Shown: positions 8,326 to 17,728, counted from the first letter of the stretch. The stretch: 64,000 nt of DNA from Paenalicyclobacillus macrosporangiidus (GCF_900116805.1 NZ_FPBV01000011.1:56817-120816); one strand, 5' to 3'. The notes: generated from the sequence alone by a model not told the origin. Numbers and translations: made by a program.

Positions 8326-9363
8326 TCAGGAGTTGTCCGACACGTCGAACAGCGTGATCATTCCGCTCATGTCGGTGCCGCTCGTCACGTGAGGAAGGAT
8401 GTGGCAGTGGAAGAGCCACTTGCCTGGCTGGTTCATCTGGAACGACAGGTCGTATGTGGTGCCGGGCGCCGTGTCGATGGTGTCCATCGTGATGGGCGCC
8501 GGGAGCGGGTAGCCATCCTGGCCGATCTCCTGGAAGTGCATCCCATGCATGTGCATTGGGTGGTTCATGTCGCCGATGTTGATGAGGTGCACCAGGACCT
8601 TGTCGCCCACTTTCGCGGGCAAGGCCGGCGTGGCCGGGTACGACAGCCCGTTGATGGTGTACCCGAACTGGGACGAGTCGTTGAGCATGAGCGTGTACTC
8701 CCGCTGGTAACCCGGGTGCACCTGCTGCCACCCGGTCCCTTTCGGTTCGACGATGAAAGGTCCGAAGGCGCCCATGGTCTCTTCTTTCATCATGTCGTTC
8801 ATCGGATGGCTGTGGTACATGTAGGCGCCGGGCGGCACGTTGACGGTGAATGTATAGGTCCACGTTTGCCCGGGTTGAATGTCCGGCTGCGACAGGCCGC
8901 CCACGCCGTCTTGCGCGAACGGGACGTCCAGGCCATGCCAGTGCACCGAAGTGGCCTCCGGCAGCTTGTTGGTGACTTGGATCCTCACTTTGTCCCCCTG
9001 GTTGACCTTGATCTCCGGCCCGGGAACCGTGCCGTTGAACGCCCACGCCTCGACCGGCTTGCTGCCAGGCTGGGTCTGCCAGTACACAGGCTGGATGGTG
9101 AGATGGAACACCTTGTAGCCATCCTTCATCGTGTAAGGGAGCAGGCGCAGTCCGTCCGCCTGCTTGGGCTCGCCCTGGCTGCCCGTCCCGAGCGGGGCGA
9201 TGGCCGTCTTCGTCTGCCCTGTGGCGCTCACCGGCGCCGTGGTGGTCTGCGGCGCATTGGCTGTGCTGTCGCTGCATCCGGCCACCGTCCCCGTCAACCC
9301 CGCCGCGGCCAGCACCACCACGACCCACTTCCATCCTGTGTACCGTTTCGGGCACTTGCCCAT
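8326..9363 (-). CDS. Lipoprotein multicopper oxidase
   Basis: 345 residues from the ATG at 9363, which follows GAGGGGGAAAGG. A hydrophobic N-terminus ends in the lipobox-like G-T-V-A-G-C, so the mature protein should be anchored on the outer face of the membrane. All four copper-binding signatures are present in order: H-W-H-G, Y-H-S-H-P, H-P-M-H-M-H-G and F-H-C-H-I-L-P-H with a downstream methionine. The size indicates a compact two-cupredoxin-domain enzyme rather than a three-domain laccase. It should use molecular oxygen to oxidise a phenolic or metal substrate (copper or iron); Cu nitrite reductase is less likely because a full trinuclear set is present. No copper-export gene lies nearby. 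Confidence 0.88.
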   Translation of the reverse strand: MGKCPKRYTGWKWVVVVLAAAGLTGTVAGCSDSTANAPQTTTAPVSATGQTKTAIAPLGTGSQGEPKQADGLRLLPYTMKDGYKVFHLTIQPVYWQTQPGSKPVEAWAFNGTVPGPEIKVNQGDKVRIQVTNKLPEATSVHWHGLDVPFAQDGVGGLSQPDIQPGQTWTYTFTVNVPPGAYMYHSHPMNDMMKEETMGAFGPFIVEPKGTGWQQVHPGYQREYTLMLNDSSQFGYTINGLSYPATPALPAKVGDKVLVHLINIGDMNHPMHMHGMHFQEIGQDGYPLPAPITMDTIDTAPGTTYDLSFQMNQPGKWLFHCHILPHVTSGTDMSGMITLFDVSDNS

Positions 9364-9727
9364 ATGCCTTTCCCCCTCATTCTCCCCAGAGCGGGCGGAT
9401 GGCCATCCGACGTCTCCGTTTCCAAGCGTACCGCCGCCGCAGGGGGTTGCGGCAGACCGTAACGGAGCAATTCGCCTCCTTCCATCGGGCCTGCACACAT
9501 GGACAACAGGACGTCACCCCATTGGACCATGTTCCCATCCATACGGGGGAGGGGTGGCCCTCCAAAGGAACTCGTCTGATCGGACCATTCCGGCGTATCA
9601 TGGCAGTATGAAGACGGCGGGGGCGGTCAGCCCCGTGGCGTCGATGGGACCGGTGGAGAAGGATATAAAATGATATAATCCGTATATCCCGTCTGGCCTG
9701 AAAATCCACCGAAATTGAGGAGAGACC
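9364..9727. other. Divergent intergenic region with one extended -10
   Basis: 364 bases between the oxidase and the hydrolase genes. The only clear signal is TGATATAAT at 9671-9679 on the plus strand. No coding sequence, RNA gene or strong terminator is evident. Confidence 0.5.
9671..9679 (+). promoter_or_regulatory. Extended -10 promoter for the amidohydrolase run
   Basis: TGATATAAT is a full TGn extended -10 element 48 bases before the ATG at 9728. No -35 match is present, as expected for this promoter class. It would start transcription of the two amidohydrolases and perhaps the transporter pair behind them. Confidence 0.6.
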
Positions 9728-10972
9728 ATGGTTCAGGTAAATCGGCAGCGATTGTGGGACCGGCTGATGGCCCTGGCCGAGATCGGCCGCCAGCCGGACG
9801 GCGGGGTGACCCGGTTGGCGTTTACCCCGGAGTGGAGACAAGCGAAGGAGCACGTGGCGGGCTTCATGCGTGAAGCCGGCCTGGAGGTGCGGGAGGACGC
9901 CGTCGGCAACCTGATTGGGCGCTGGCCCGGCCGGCGGCCGGAGTTACCAGTGGTCCTCACGGGATCGCACCTGGATTCCGTGTTTCACGGCGGGAACTTC
10001 GATGGTCCGCTTGGCGTGCTGGCGGCGGTGGAGGCCCTGCAGACCCTGCGGGAGAACGGGCTGGAGACGGATCACCCCGTGGAGGTTGTCTCCTTCACCG
10101 ATGAGGAGGGCGCGCGCTTCCGCTTCGGCATGACCGGCAGCCGCGCGGTGGCAGGGACGCTGACCGCGGAGGAGCTGGAGCACCGGGACGCGGACGGCGT
10201 CTCCATCGCGGAGGCGATGCGGGCGTACGGGCTGGAGCCGGGGGCTTTCCGGGAGGCGGCGAGATCGAAGGGATCCGTCAAGGCGTACGTGGAGCTGCAC
10301 ATCGAGCAGGGCCGGGTGTTGGAGAACGCCGGCTTGGCCGTCGGCGTGGTCAGCGGGATGGCGGGGCCCCTGTGGCTCCGGTTCACCGTCGAGGGCGAGG
10401 CTGGCCACGCCGGCGCGACGCCGATGAATCTGCGGCGCGACCCGCTCGTCGGCGCGGCGGCCATCGTGCAGGCCATCGAGGCGGAGTGCCGCCGCCGTGC
10501 CCACACGGTCGGCACCGTCGGCCAACTGGAGGTGCACCCGGGCGGGGTGAACATCATCCCCGGGCGGGTGGCGTTCACGTTGGATCTGCGCGACGTTGAC
10601 GAGGCGGAGCGGGACGCGGCGGAGGCGGCCATCCTGGCGGAAGCGCGGGCGGTCTGCGGCGCGCGCGGCCTGCGGTTGACGGTGGAGACACTGCAGCGCA
10701 TCCCGCCGGTACCGTGCGCGCCCGCCATCCAGGGCATCATCGGGGACGCCTGCGGCCAGCTCGGGCTGCCGTCCATGACGCTGGTCAGCGGCGCCGGGCA
10801 CGACGGCATGCAGTTGCGCGATCTGTGCCCGGTCGGCATGATCTTCGTCCGCTCCAAGGACGGCATCAGCCACGACCCGGCCGAGTACACGTCTCCGGAG
10901 GACTGCGCCGCGGGGGCGGACGTTCTGATGCACACCTTGTTGCAGTTGGCCTCCGAGGCGGTCCGGATCTGA
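9728..10972 (+). CDS. M20 amidase, N-carbamoyl-L-amino acid hydrolase/allantoate amidohydrolase family
   Basis: 414 residues; ATG 9728 follows GAGGAGAG. Metal ligands typical of the HyuC/AllC group are visible: G-S-H-L-D-S-V, G-N-F-D-G, D-E-E-G-A-R-F and E-L-H-I-E-Q-G, plus a C-terminal S-H-D-P. The enzyme hydrolyses N-carbamoyl amino acids, ureides or beta-ureidopropionate, releasing carbon dioxide and ammonia. The next gene is another M20 hydrolase, and a DUF3311 plus SSS transporter pair follows, so the four probably form a uptake-and-hydrolysis set for an N-acylated or N-carbamoylated compound. Exact substrate is not determined. Confidence 0.85.
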   Translation: MVQVNRQRLWDRLMALAEIGRQPDGGVTRLAFTPEWRQAKEHVAGFMREAGLEVREDAVGNLIGRWPGRRPELPVVLTGSHLDSVFHGGNFDGPLGVLAAVEALQTLRENGLETDHPVEVVSFTDEEGARFRFGMTGSRAVAGTLTAEELEHRDADGVSIAEAMRAYGLEPGAFREAARSKGSVKAYVELHIEQGRVLENAGLAVGVVSGMAGPLWLRFTVEGEAGHAGATPMNLRRDPLVGAAAIVQAIEAECRRRAHTVGTVGQLEVHPGGVNIIPGRVAFTLDLRDVDEAERDAAEAAILAEARAVCGARGLRLTVETLQRIPPVPCAPAIQGIIGDACGQLGLPSMTLVSGAGHDGMQLRDLCPVGMIFVRSKDGISHDPAEYTSPEDCAAGADVLMHTLLQLASEAVRI

Positions 10973-11000
10973 TTGCACACGAGGGAGAGGAGAGAGGCAC

Positions 11001-12188
11001 ATGTCCACACAGATTCAGGATCTGCGGGCGTTGGTCGATTCGGTGAAGGAGGATGTGGTCCGCTGGCGGCGGCATCTGCACATGAACCCGGAACTGTCGT
11101 TCCAGGAGGAGAAGACCTCCCAGTTCGTGTACGACACGCTGGCGTCCTTCGGCGCCTTTGAGCTGTCCCGGCCGACCAAGACCAGCGTCGTGGCCCGGCT
11201 CATCGGCAGCCAGCCCGGGCCCGTGCTGGCCTTGCGCGCCGACATGGACGCACTGCCCATCACGGAGGAGAACACGTTCGAGTTCGTCTCCAAGAATCCG
11301 GGCGTCATGCACGCCTGCGGCCACGATGGCCACACGGCGATGCTCCTCGGAACGGCCAAGGTCCTGGCCGGACTCAAGGATCGCATCCGCGGCGAGGTGC
11401 GCTTCTTCTTCCAGCATGCGGAGGAGCTGCACCCGGGCGGCGCGGAGGAGATGGTCAAGGCGGGGGTCACCGACGGCGTGGACGCGGTGGTCGGCGCGCA
11501 CCTGTGGGCATCCGAGCGGGTCGGCAAGGTGCTCATCAAGGCGGGGGCTCTGATGGCAGCGCCGGACGCCTTCTATATCACCATCAAGGGGAAGGGTGGC
11601 CACGCGGCCCATCCGAACGAGACGGTCGATCCGATTGTCATCGGGGCCCAGGTGGTGCTCAATCTGCAGCACATCGCCTCGCGCAATGTCGATCCGCTCG
11701 ATCCTATCGTGGTCTCCGTCTGCCAGTTCCACGGCGGGACGGCCCACAACATCATCCCGAACACCGTGGAGCTGGTCGGCACCGTGCGCACGCTCAATCC
11801 GGAGTTGCGCGACCGGGTGCCGGAGCTGATGGAGCGCATCATTCGGGGCGTGACCTCGGCTCACGGGGCGGACTACGAGTTCCGCTACGAGAGGGGCTAC
11901 CGCCCGGTGCTCAACGACGAAGCGGTCACCGGCAAGGTGCGCGAGGCGCTGCTCGAGGCCTTCGGCGATGAGCTCGTCCAGGAGGCGACGCCGACCATGG
12001 GCGGCGAGGACTTCTCCGCCTTCCAGGCGGTGGTGCCGGGGACGTTCTTCTTCATCGGCGCGGGCAATCCGGAAAAGGGCATCGTGTATCCGCATCACCA
12101 TCCCCGCTTTACCATCGACGAGGACGCGCTGCCCGCGGGTGTCGCGGCGTTCTTGCAGATTGTCGCCAAATTCAACGGATTGGCGTGA
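11001..12188 (+). CDS. M20D amidohydrolase (hippurate/IAA-amino acid hydrolase family)
   Basis: 395 residues; ATG 11001 follows GAGAGGAGAGAGG. The family motif A-C-G-H-D-G-H-T-A-M-L-L-G and the C-terminal M-G-G-E-D-F-S carry the di-metal ligands. M20D enzymes cleave N-acyl amino acids such as hippurate, N-acetyl amino acids or auxin conjugates. It begins 28 bases after the previous hydrolase, in the same direction, and is followed by a strong hairpin and then a transporter pair. Confidence 0.87.
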   Translation: MSTQIQDLRALVDSVKEDVVRWRRHLHMNPELSFQEEKTSQFVYDTLASFGAFELSRPTKTSVVARLIGSQPGPVLALRADMDALPITEENTFEFVSKNPGVMHACGHDGHTAMLLGTAKVLAGLKDRIRGEVRFFFQHAEELHPGGAEEMVKAGVTDGVDAVVGAHLWASERVGKVLIKAGALMAAPDAFYITIKGKGGHAAHPNETVDPIVIGAQVVLNLQHIASRNVDPLDPIVVSVCQFHGGTAHNIIPNTVELVGTVRTLNPELRDRVPELMERIIRGVTSAHGADYEFRYERGYRPVLNDEAVTGKVREALLEAFGDELVQEATPTMGGEDFSAFQAVVPGTFFFIGAGNPEKGIVYPHHHPRFTIDEDALPAGVAAFLQIVAKFNGLA

Positions 12189-12254
12189 CCATCCTTTCGC
12201 AGGCGCGCCCTCGTCCGGCGTTCGGGCGGGACCGCGCCGGCGATCCGGTGGCAG

Positions 12255-12283
12255 GCGGGCGGCGGGCGGGCCCCGCCGCCCGC
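12255..12283 (+). terminator. Strong GC hairpin between hydrolase and transporter genes
   Basis: A perfect 12-bp stem (12255-12266 with 12272-12283) and 5-base loop. There is no T-run, so it may protect the upstream mRNA or reduce read-through rather than stop transcription fully. Confidence 0.5.
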
Positions 12284-12330
12284 GGGCGCCCGGTCCGGAG
12301 GGATCGGGGGCGATGAGAGGAGGGAGCGGT

Positions 12331-12522
12331 ATGAAGTGGCTCGCGGCGTTACCGTTTCTGGCCTTGGTTGTCGGGATGTTTTTCGCCAACCGCACCGAGC
12401 CGTACGTCCTCGGCTTGCCGTTCATCCTGTTCTGGACGGTGCTCTGGGTCGTGCTGACGTCGGTCATCATGTTCATCGTGTACAAGACGGATCCGGTCAA
12501 CCGAGGGGGTGACCGCTCGTGA
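12331..12522 (+). CDS. DUF3311 small membrane protein, YhjC-like
   Basis: 63 residues with two hydrophobic helices. ATG 12331 follows AGGAGG; an ATG at 12313 lacks a ribosome site. Such proteins sit directly before SSS-family symporters, as in the YhjC/YhjB pair of Bacillus, and are thought to be accessory subunits. The stop overlaps the GTG of the symporter (GTGA), indicating coupled translation. Confidence 0.8.
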   Translation: MKWLAALPFLALVVGMFFANRTEPYVLGLPFILFWTVLWVVLTSVIMFIVYKTDPVNRGGDRS

Positions 12523-13991
12523 ACAGCGCCCTGATTGTCATCCTCCTGTTTCTTCTGTTGTCCATCTACCTCGGTCTGCAGGCCCGCCGCGGCAAGACGA
12601 TGAACCTGGAGCAGTGGAGCACGGGCGGTCGCAGTTTCGGGACGCTGTTCGTCTTCCTGCTGTCGGCCGGCGAGATCTACACCACCTTCACCTTCCTCGG
12701 CGGCAGCGGCTGGGCGTACGGCAAAGGGGGCCCGGCGTTCTACATCCTGTGGTACGGGGCGCTGGCCTACATCCTGTCGTATTGGATGCTGCCCGCCATC
12801 TGGCGCTACGCGAAACAACACAACCTGCTGTCGCAATCGGACTTCTTCGTCGCGAAGTACAACAGCCCGGCGCTCGGGGTGCTGGTTTCCCTCATCGGCA
12901 TCATTGCGATGATTCCGTATCTCGTGACGCAGTTGAAGGGCCTCGGCGCCATCATGGAGATCGCTTCCTACGGCAGCATCTCGTCGACGCTGGCCGTGTG
13001 GATCGGAGTCATCGCGGTGACGATTTACGTCATGGCTTCCGGCGTGCACGGCACCGCGTGGACGGCGGTGCTGAAGGACGGCCTGGTGCTGGTGGTCGTG
13101 GTGTTCCTCGGCATCTACCTGCCGGTGCACTACTACGGCGGCATCGGCCAGATGTTCCACGCGATTGATCAGGCAAAACCGGGCTACCTGGCGCTGCCGG
13201 CCACGGGCAACAGCGTGTACTGGTTCATCTCGACGGTGCTGTTGACGGCCCTCGGCTTCTACACCTGGCCCCATGCGTTCCAGGCGGTGTACACCGCGAA
13301 GAACGAGCAGACGTTCCGGCGCAACGCCATGGTGTTTCCGCTGTACCAACTGATTCTCTTGTTCGTCTTCTTCGTGGGCTTCGCGGCCATCCTGACGGTG
13401 AAGCCGCCGCTGCAGGGCTCGGCCGGGGACAACTCGCTGTTGATCCTGTCGGTGCAGACCTTCCCGAAGTGGGTGGTCGGCCTGATTGGCGCGTCGGGCC
13501 TGTTGTGCGCCATCGTCCCCGGGTCGATGCTGTTGATGACGAGTGCGACCATGATTTCGAAGAATCTGTACAAGGTCATCAATCCGAAGGCGTCCGAGGA
13601 GAGCGTGTCCCGTCTGGCCCATTATCTGGTGCCGGTGGTGGCCCTGGTTGCGCTGTACTTCACGTTCAACGGCCAGACCATCGTGGCGTTGCTGCTCATG
13701 GGCTACAGCCTGGTGACGCAGTTCTTCCCGGCCATCGTGTTCAGTTTCATGAAGCGCAACCCCATCACCAAGTGGGGCGCAATCTTTGGCATCCTGGCCG
13801 GCGAGCTGGTGGTCGCCTACACGACCATCACCAGCAAGACGGTGGGCCTCCTGCTGCCGTTCATGCCGCAGTGGGTGAAGGACCTGAACATCGGGATCGT
13901 GGCGATGGTGATCAACCTGGTTGTGACCTTCGCCGTGAGCGCCTTCACCCGCGGCGCCGGCGCACAGGCCCGGACGGCGATAAACGCGTAG
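12519..13991 (+). CDS. Sodium:solute symporter (SSS), YhjB-like
   Basis: 490 residues with about 13 hydrophobic spans. GTG 12519 follows GAGGGGGTGA and overlaps the DUF3311 stop. The N-terminal S-A-G-E-I-Y-T-T-F-T-F-L-G-G-S-G segment and the later G-F-Y-T-W-P-H-A-F stretch match SSS proteins of the MctP/PanF type that import small organic acids. Context with two M20 hydrolases suggests uptake of their amide substrate or product. Substrate is inferred only. Confidence 0.85.
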   Translation: MNSALIVILLFLLLSIYLGLQARRGKTMNLEQWSTGGRSFGTLFVFLLSAGEIYTTFTFLGGSGWAYGKGGPAFYILWYGALAYILSYWMLPAIWRYAKQHNLLSQSDFFVAKYNSPALGVLVSLIGIIAMIPYLVTQLKGLGAIMEIASYGSISSTLAVWIGVIAVTIYVMASGVHGTAWTAVLKDGLVLVVVVFLGIYLPVHYYGGIGQMFHAIDQAKPGYLALPATGNSVYWFISTVLLTALGFYTWPHAFQAVYTAKNEQTFRRNAMVFPLYQLILLFVFFVGFAAILTVKPPLQGSAGDNSLLILSVQTFPKWVVGLIGASGLLCAIVPGSMLLMTSATMISKNLYKVINPKASEESVSRLAHYLVPVVALVALYFTFNGQTIVALLLMGYSLVTQFFPAIVFSFMKRNPITKWGAIFGILAGELVVAYTTITSKTVGLLLPFMPQWVKDLNIGIVAMVINLVVTFAVSAFTRGAGAQARTAINA

Positions 13992-14040
13992 GTCCCATCG
14001 GATTCTCATTCAAGGGCGTTGAAATCCCTCATCCGCTCGT

Positions 14041-14094
14041 ACCCCCTCGGCCCTCGGACAGGAAGCCCTGCACCGTCCCGCGGCCCGAGGGGGT
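14041..14094. terminator. Long-range inverted repeat between convergent genes
   Basis: ACCCCCTCGG at 14041-14050 pairs perfectly with 14085-14094. It lies between the symporter and the ABC gene that reads towards it. The loop is 34 bases and no T-run follows. Confidence 0.4.
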
Positions 14095-14111
14095 GGCGCC
14101 CGCGCCTTCCT

Positions 14112-15929
14112 TCAGGCCCACTGTTCCACGGCATCTCCGTCCTCCAGCCGGACGGCGCTGGCCGATCCCGCAGGCGTTCCAGCCTCTCCGTCCCAGATCC
14201 GGCGCATCTCTGCGCTGGTCGCCAGCAGCGTCTCCAGCGTGCCTTCCGCCTCCACGCGCCCGTCCTTGAGCAGCAGGATGCGATCCGCGCGCGCCAGCGC
14301 CGCCCGCCGATGCGACACGGCGATGCAGGTGATGTCCGGGCTGGCGAACAGGCGGGACCACAGCCGTTCCTCCGTCTCCACGTCGAGGGCGCTCGACAGG
14401 TCATCGAAGATGAACAGCTCCGCTCCGGTCATGATCATCCGGGCGGCGGCCGCCCGCTGAATCTGTCCGCCGGAGAGCATCACGCCGCGCGGCCCGACGT
14501 ACGTGTCGAGGCCGTGTTCCAGCATCTCCACGTCGCGCTCGAGGACAGCCGCGCGCAGGACCTGGTCCATCCGCTCCGGCGTGGCTGGTCGTCCCAAGGT
14601 GATGTTGTCCCGCAGCGTGTCGCTGAAGAGGCGCGGCACCTGCGGCGTGTACGCGGCTCGCGGCGGCACCAGAAACGCTGCGGGGTCCTCGACGGGGCGC
14701 CCGTTCCACCAGATCTGCCCGTCGTCCCTTGGCAGCAGTCCCAACAGCGTCCGCACCAGCGTCGACTTGCCCGATCCGATGCGGCCGGTGATGACCAGAA
14801 ACTCTCCCCGCCGGACCTGGAAATGGACGTCGTGGATGCCGCGGCCGGATCCCGGATGCCGGTAGGTGAGATGGGCCACGGTCAGCGTCCGCAACCGATC
14901 CGCCGGCTCCAGCACCGGCTGCGGCACCGCGGGCGGATCGTCATACAGGTAAATGTCGGCGGGCTCCATCAATCGGTCCGCCTCGCCAGGCCGGAACAGC
15001 AAGGTCATCCGGTCGAGCGCCACCCGCAGCCGCTTGTGCTGAAAGATCATGTATCCGAACAGCGAGATGCTGGTGGCGAGCCAAGCCAGGTAGGTCGTGA
15101 ACAGGGCGAAGTCTCCGACGGTGAACCGGCCGGCGCGCATTTGCGCCGCGCTCACCAGCAGAATGGCGCCCGTCGAGATGCTGAGCACGTGCTGGTTCAA
15201 CGACTGCACCCACTGCTTGAACAGGTTGTCCTTGAGCGCGGCCTGCCGCCGCTGTTCGTTGAGCTGGTGGAACCGCCGGAGCACATGCACCTCGGCCCGG
15301 CCGAGCCGGATGGCCTGAACGCCGCCGAAGATCTCCGCGATGAATCCGGTCACGCGGCCCGTCGCCTCGCGGTTGACCCGGCTGTACCGGCGGGCGCGGC
15401 GTCCGGTCAGGTTGTTCAACAGGGTCACCACACCCAGCGGCAGGATGGCCGCCAGGGTGACCCACCCATTCACCCTTAGCATGATCCCGAGCGAGATCGC
15501 CGCGAAGAGGAGACAGCCCCAGAAGTCGGTCCAGGACTCGACGTACTCGACGACCTCCTGCACATCGTCGCGAAAGCGCGTCATGGCCTCGCCCGGGGAG
15601 GCGGGGAGGTTGCGCCCCGGCCAGCGCAGAATGCCGGCCAGCAGGTTGCGGCGCAGGATGGCCTGCACGTGGTAGATGTGCGTCACCCAGGTGTAAAAGG
15701 CGGCGAAGAACACGCCGGCCCGGAACCATCGCACGCCGAGGACCACCCACAGCGGCGCGGTGAGCCACCACAGGCTGCGCGAGCCGTCCGTGACCCGGTC
15801 GAAGAACCATTGCATCCCCAGCCCGACGACCACGGGCAGGGCGTGGAACGCCGTCCACAGACAGGCGTCCACGATGTACAGCGTCAGCCGAAACCGGAGC
15901 AGACGCGCGATGAATGAAGTGACGGTCAT
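14112..15929 (-). CDS. ABC exporter half-transporter, degenerate-Walker-B subunit (BmrD/YheH-like)
   Basis: 605 residues. The ATG at 15929 is preferred over the one at 15935 because GGAGG lies 7 bases upstream and it overlaps the previous stop (ATGA). A six-helix membrane domain is followed by an ATPase domain with Walker A G-R-I-G-S-G-K-S-T, a canonical LSGGQ signature, and Walker B F-I-F-D-D, where the usual catalytic glutamate is aspartate. Its partner upstream has a normal Walker B but a changed signature. Together they form a heterodimer with one working and one degenerate nucleotide site, as in BmrCD and TM287/288. It likely exports a drug or other hydrophobic compound. Confidence 0.9.
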   Translation of the reverse strand: MTVTSFIARLLRFRLTLYIVDACLWTAFHALPVVVGLGMQWFFDRVTDGSRSLWWLTAPLWVVLGVRWFRAGVFFAAFYTWVTHIYHVQAILRRNLLAGILRWPGRNLPASPGEAMTRFRDDVQEVVEYVESWTDFWGCLLFAAISLGIMLRVNGWVTLAAILPLGVVTLLNNLTGRRARRYSRVNREATGRVTGFIAEIFGGVQAIRLGRAEVHVLRRFHQLNEQRRQAALKDNLFKQWVQSLNQHVLSISTGAILLVSAAQMRAGRFTVGDFALFTTYLAWLATSISLFGYMIFQHKRLRVALDRMTLLFRPGEADRLMEPADIYLYDDPPAVPQPVLEPADRLRTLTVAHLTYRHPGSGRGIHDVHFQVRRGEFLVITGRIGSGKSTLVRTLLGLLPRDDGQIWWNGRPVEDPAAFLVPPRAAYTPQVPRLFSDTLRDNITLGRPATPERMDQVLRAAVLERDVEMLEHGLDTYVGPRGVMLSGGQIQRAAAARMIMTGAELFIFDDLSSALDVETEERLWSRLFASPDITCIAVSHRRAALARADRILLLKDGRVEAEGTLETLLATSAEMRRIWDGEAGTPAGSASAVRLEDGDAVEQWA

Positions 15930-17671
15930 GCCCATACCTCCAGTCGATCCTTGCGCAGCAGGGCTGCGAAGTGAGAAGCGGGATCGTCCGCCAATGCCGC
16001 CCGGTCACCGAATTCCAACATGCGGCCCTGCCCGAGCACGAGGATCTTGTCCACCTTGGCGAGCGTCGAGAGCCGGTGGGCGATGACGATTCCGGTGCAG
16101 TGTTCCAACAGGTGATCGATGGCGGTCTGAAGGGTCGCCTCGGTGGCGGGATCGAGGCGAGATGACGGCTCATCGAGGATCACCAGGCTGGGTTTTGTCA
16201 GGAACACGCGCGTGAGGGCGACCAGCTGCGCCTCGCCGGCCGACAGGGACGATCCCCCGGCCGCCAGGCGGGTGTCGAGCCCCTCTGGCAGCCGGTCCAA
16301 CAACGGCCGCAGGCCGAGCCGGTCGACGACGGCGAGGATCTCTGCTTCCGGCACGCCGGGGTTGAACAGCGTCAGGTTGTCCCGCAGCGTCCCGTCGAAC
16401 AGTTGCACGTCTTGCGTCACCATCCCAACCCGCTCGTACAGGGTGTCGAGGCGCAGCTCGCGGATGTCCACGCCCCCGAGGCGGATGACGCCGCTATCGA
16501 GGTTGTACAGCCGCAGCAGGAGCCGGCTGATGCTCGACTTCCCGCTGCCCGTGCGCCCGACAATGCCGAGCCGCTCCCCGGGTCTGAGCTCGAAATGGAT
16601 GTCGTGCAACACCGGTTCTCCCGGTTGGTAGCTGAAGTGCACGTGCTCGAACGCGACACCGAGGGGGCCTTCGGGGAGGTCGGTCCGTTGTCCTTCTTCA
16701 ATCTCGCTGCGCATCGACAGCAGCTCCAGAGACCGGCGCATGCCGGACTTCGCCCGCTGATAGTCCTGCAGCTGATTCCCCAGCTGCTCAATCGGATCGT
16801 TCAACATCTGCGTGTACTGGTAGAACAGATAGAGCGTGCCAAGCGTCGCGCCCCTGGTCAGGTACAGGTGGATGCCCATCATCAGCACGCCGGTGACGGC
16901 CATCGCGTACAGGACAACGGTGACGTTCCACGGGATCACGCGCATCATCCAGGCTCTGCGGCCGGTCTGGAACACGTGGCGCATGGCCCGGTGGAACCGG
17001 TTCATCACGTGCGGAACGGCGCCGCTCGTCTGCACGTCCTCGATGCCGGCGATCCGCTCCTCTATCAGGCCAAACAGCGCCGCGTTGGCTTGGCGCTCCG
17101 CCTGCGAAGCGGCCACGCCCACGTCGCGGATGCGGACCATGGCGGCGAGCGACAGGAGGGTGAATGCCGTCATGATGGCCGCGATGGGCACGTTTTGCGC
17201 GAACATGAGGCCGAGGATGCCCGCCAAGAGGACGGCGCTGCCGAACATCTGCACGATGAACATGGCGAAGAAGTTCGACATGTGGGTTACGTCCCCGTCG
17301 ATGCGTTCCATCATCTCCCCGGGCGTCCGGAGATTGTGGAAGCGCATGTCCAGCCCGAGACAGTGCCGCAGCAAATCCGCCCGCAGTTGGTTGGTCGCGC
17401 GCCACGCCACGTCGTTGCCGAGGTAGCTGACGGCGACGCTCGTCAACTGCGTGCACACGGCGATGGCCAGATACGCACTGGCGAGTCCCAGCAAGCGGGA
17501 GACGGGTCCGCCTCCGGCGGCCGTGTCGATGAAATGCTGCACCATCTGCGGATTGGCGAGCTGCATCGCGGTCGTCAGCAGCAGCAGGGCGAGCAGCCCG
17601 GCCATCCGCCACTTGACCGGGAGGATGTAGCGCATCAGCCAGAGCATAGATCGCTGAGGGGGAGACGTCAC
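15926..17671 (-). CDS. ABC exporter half-transporter, catalytic-Walker-B subunit (BmrC/YheI-like)
   Basis: 581 residues from GTG 17671, the best start because AAAGGAGG lies 11 bases upstream; an ATG at 17647 has no ribosome site. Six membrane spans precede an ATPase with Walker A G-R-T-G-S-G-K-S-S (lysine 378) and Walker B L-V-I-L-D-E with the catalytic glutamate. The signature reads LSAGE instead of LSGGQ. Combined with the downstream subunit this gives one degenerate ATP site built from its LSAGE and the partner's aspartate Walker B. Transcription must pass two terminators and a leader peptide at 17697-17906, so expression is probably induced by antibiotics or another translation stress, as known for bmrBCD in B. 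subtilis. The substrate is unknown. Confidence 0.9.
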   Translation of the reverse strand: MTSPPQRSMLWLMRYILPVKWRMAGLLALLLLTTAMQLANPQMVQHFIDTAAGGGPVSRLLGLASAYLAIAVCTQLTSVAVSYLGNDVAWRATNQLRADLLRHCLGLDMRFHNLRTPGEMMERIDGDVTHMSNFFAMFIVQMFGSAVLLAGILGLMFAQNVPIAAIMTAFTLLSLAAMVRIRDVGVAASQAERQANAALFGLIEERIAGIEDVQTSGAVPHVMNRFHRAMRHVFQTGRRAWMMRVIPWNVTVVLYAMAVTGVLMMGIHLYLTRGATLGTLYLFYQYTQMLNDPIEQLGNQLQDYQRAKSGMRRSLELLSMRSEIEEGQRTDLPEGPLGVAFEHVHFSYQPGEPVLHDIHFELRPGERLGIVGRTGSGKSSISRLLLRLYNLDSGVIRLGGVDIRELRLDTLYERVGMVTQDVQLFDGTLRDNLTLFNPGVPEAEILAVVDRLGLRPLLDRLPEGLDTRLAAGGSSLSAGEAQLVALTRVFLTKPSLVILDEPSSRLDPATEATLQTAIDHLLEHCTGIVIAHRLSTLAKVDKILVLGQGRMLEFGDRAALADDPASHFAALLRKDRLEVWA

Positions 17672-17696
17672 GGCAGAACAGGCCTCCTTTACACGC

Positions 17697-17728
17697 AAAA
17701 AGCCGCGGACGGGCTTGCATCCGCGGCT
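17697..17728 (-). terminator. Second leader terminator of the ABC exporter operon
   Basis: On the minus strand a 9-bp stem AGCCGCGGA/TCCGCGGCT with a 10-base loop is followed by TTTTT. It lies just upstream of the ribosome site of the first ABC gene, so its melting is needed for expression. Confidence 0.8.

Noticed and set aside
10866..14009. Open frame of 1047 codons on the minus strand
   Set aside because: It runs antisense through both amidohydrolases, the DUF3311 gene and the symporter, all of which have clear motifs and ribosome sites. Its translation is rich in histidine, arginine and glutamine, the usual antisense pattern in GC-rich DNA.
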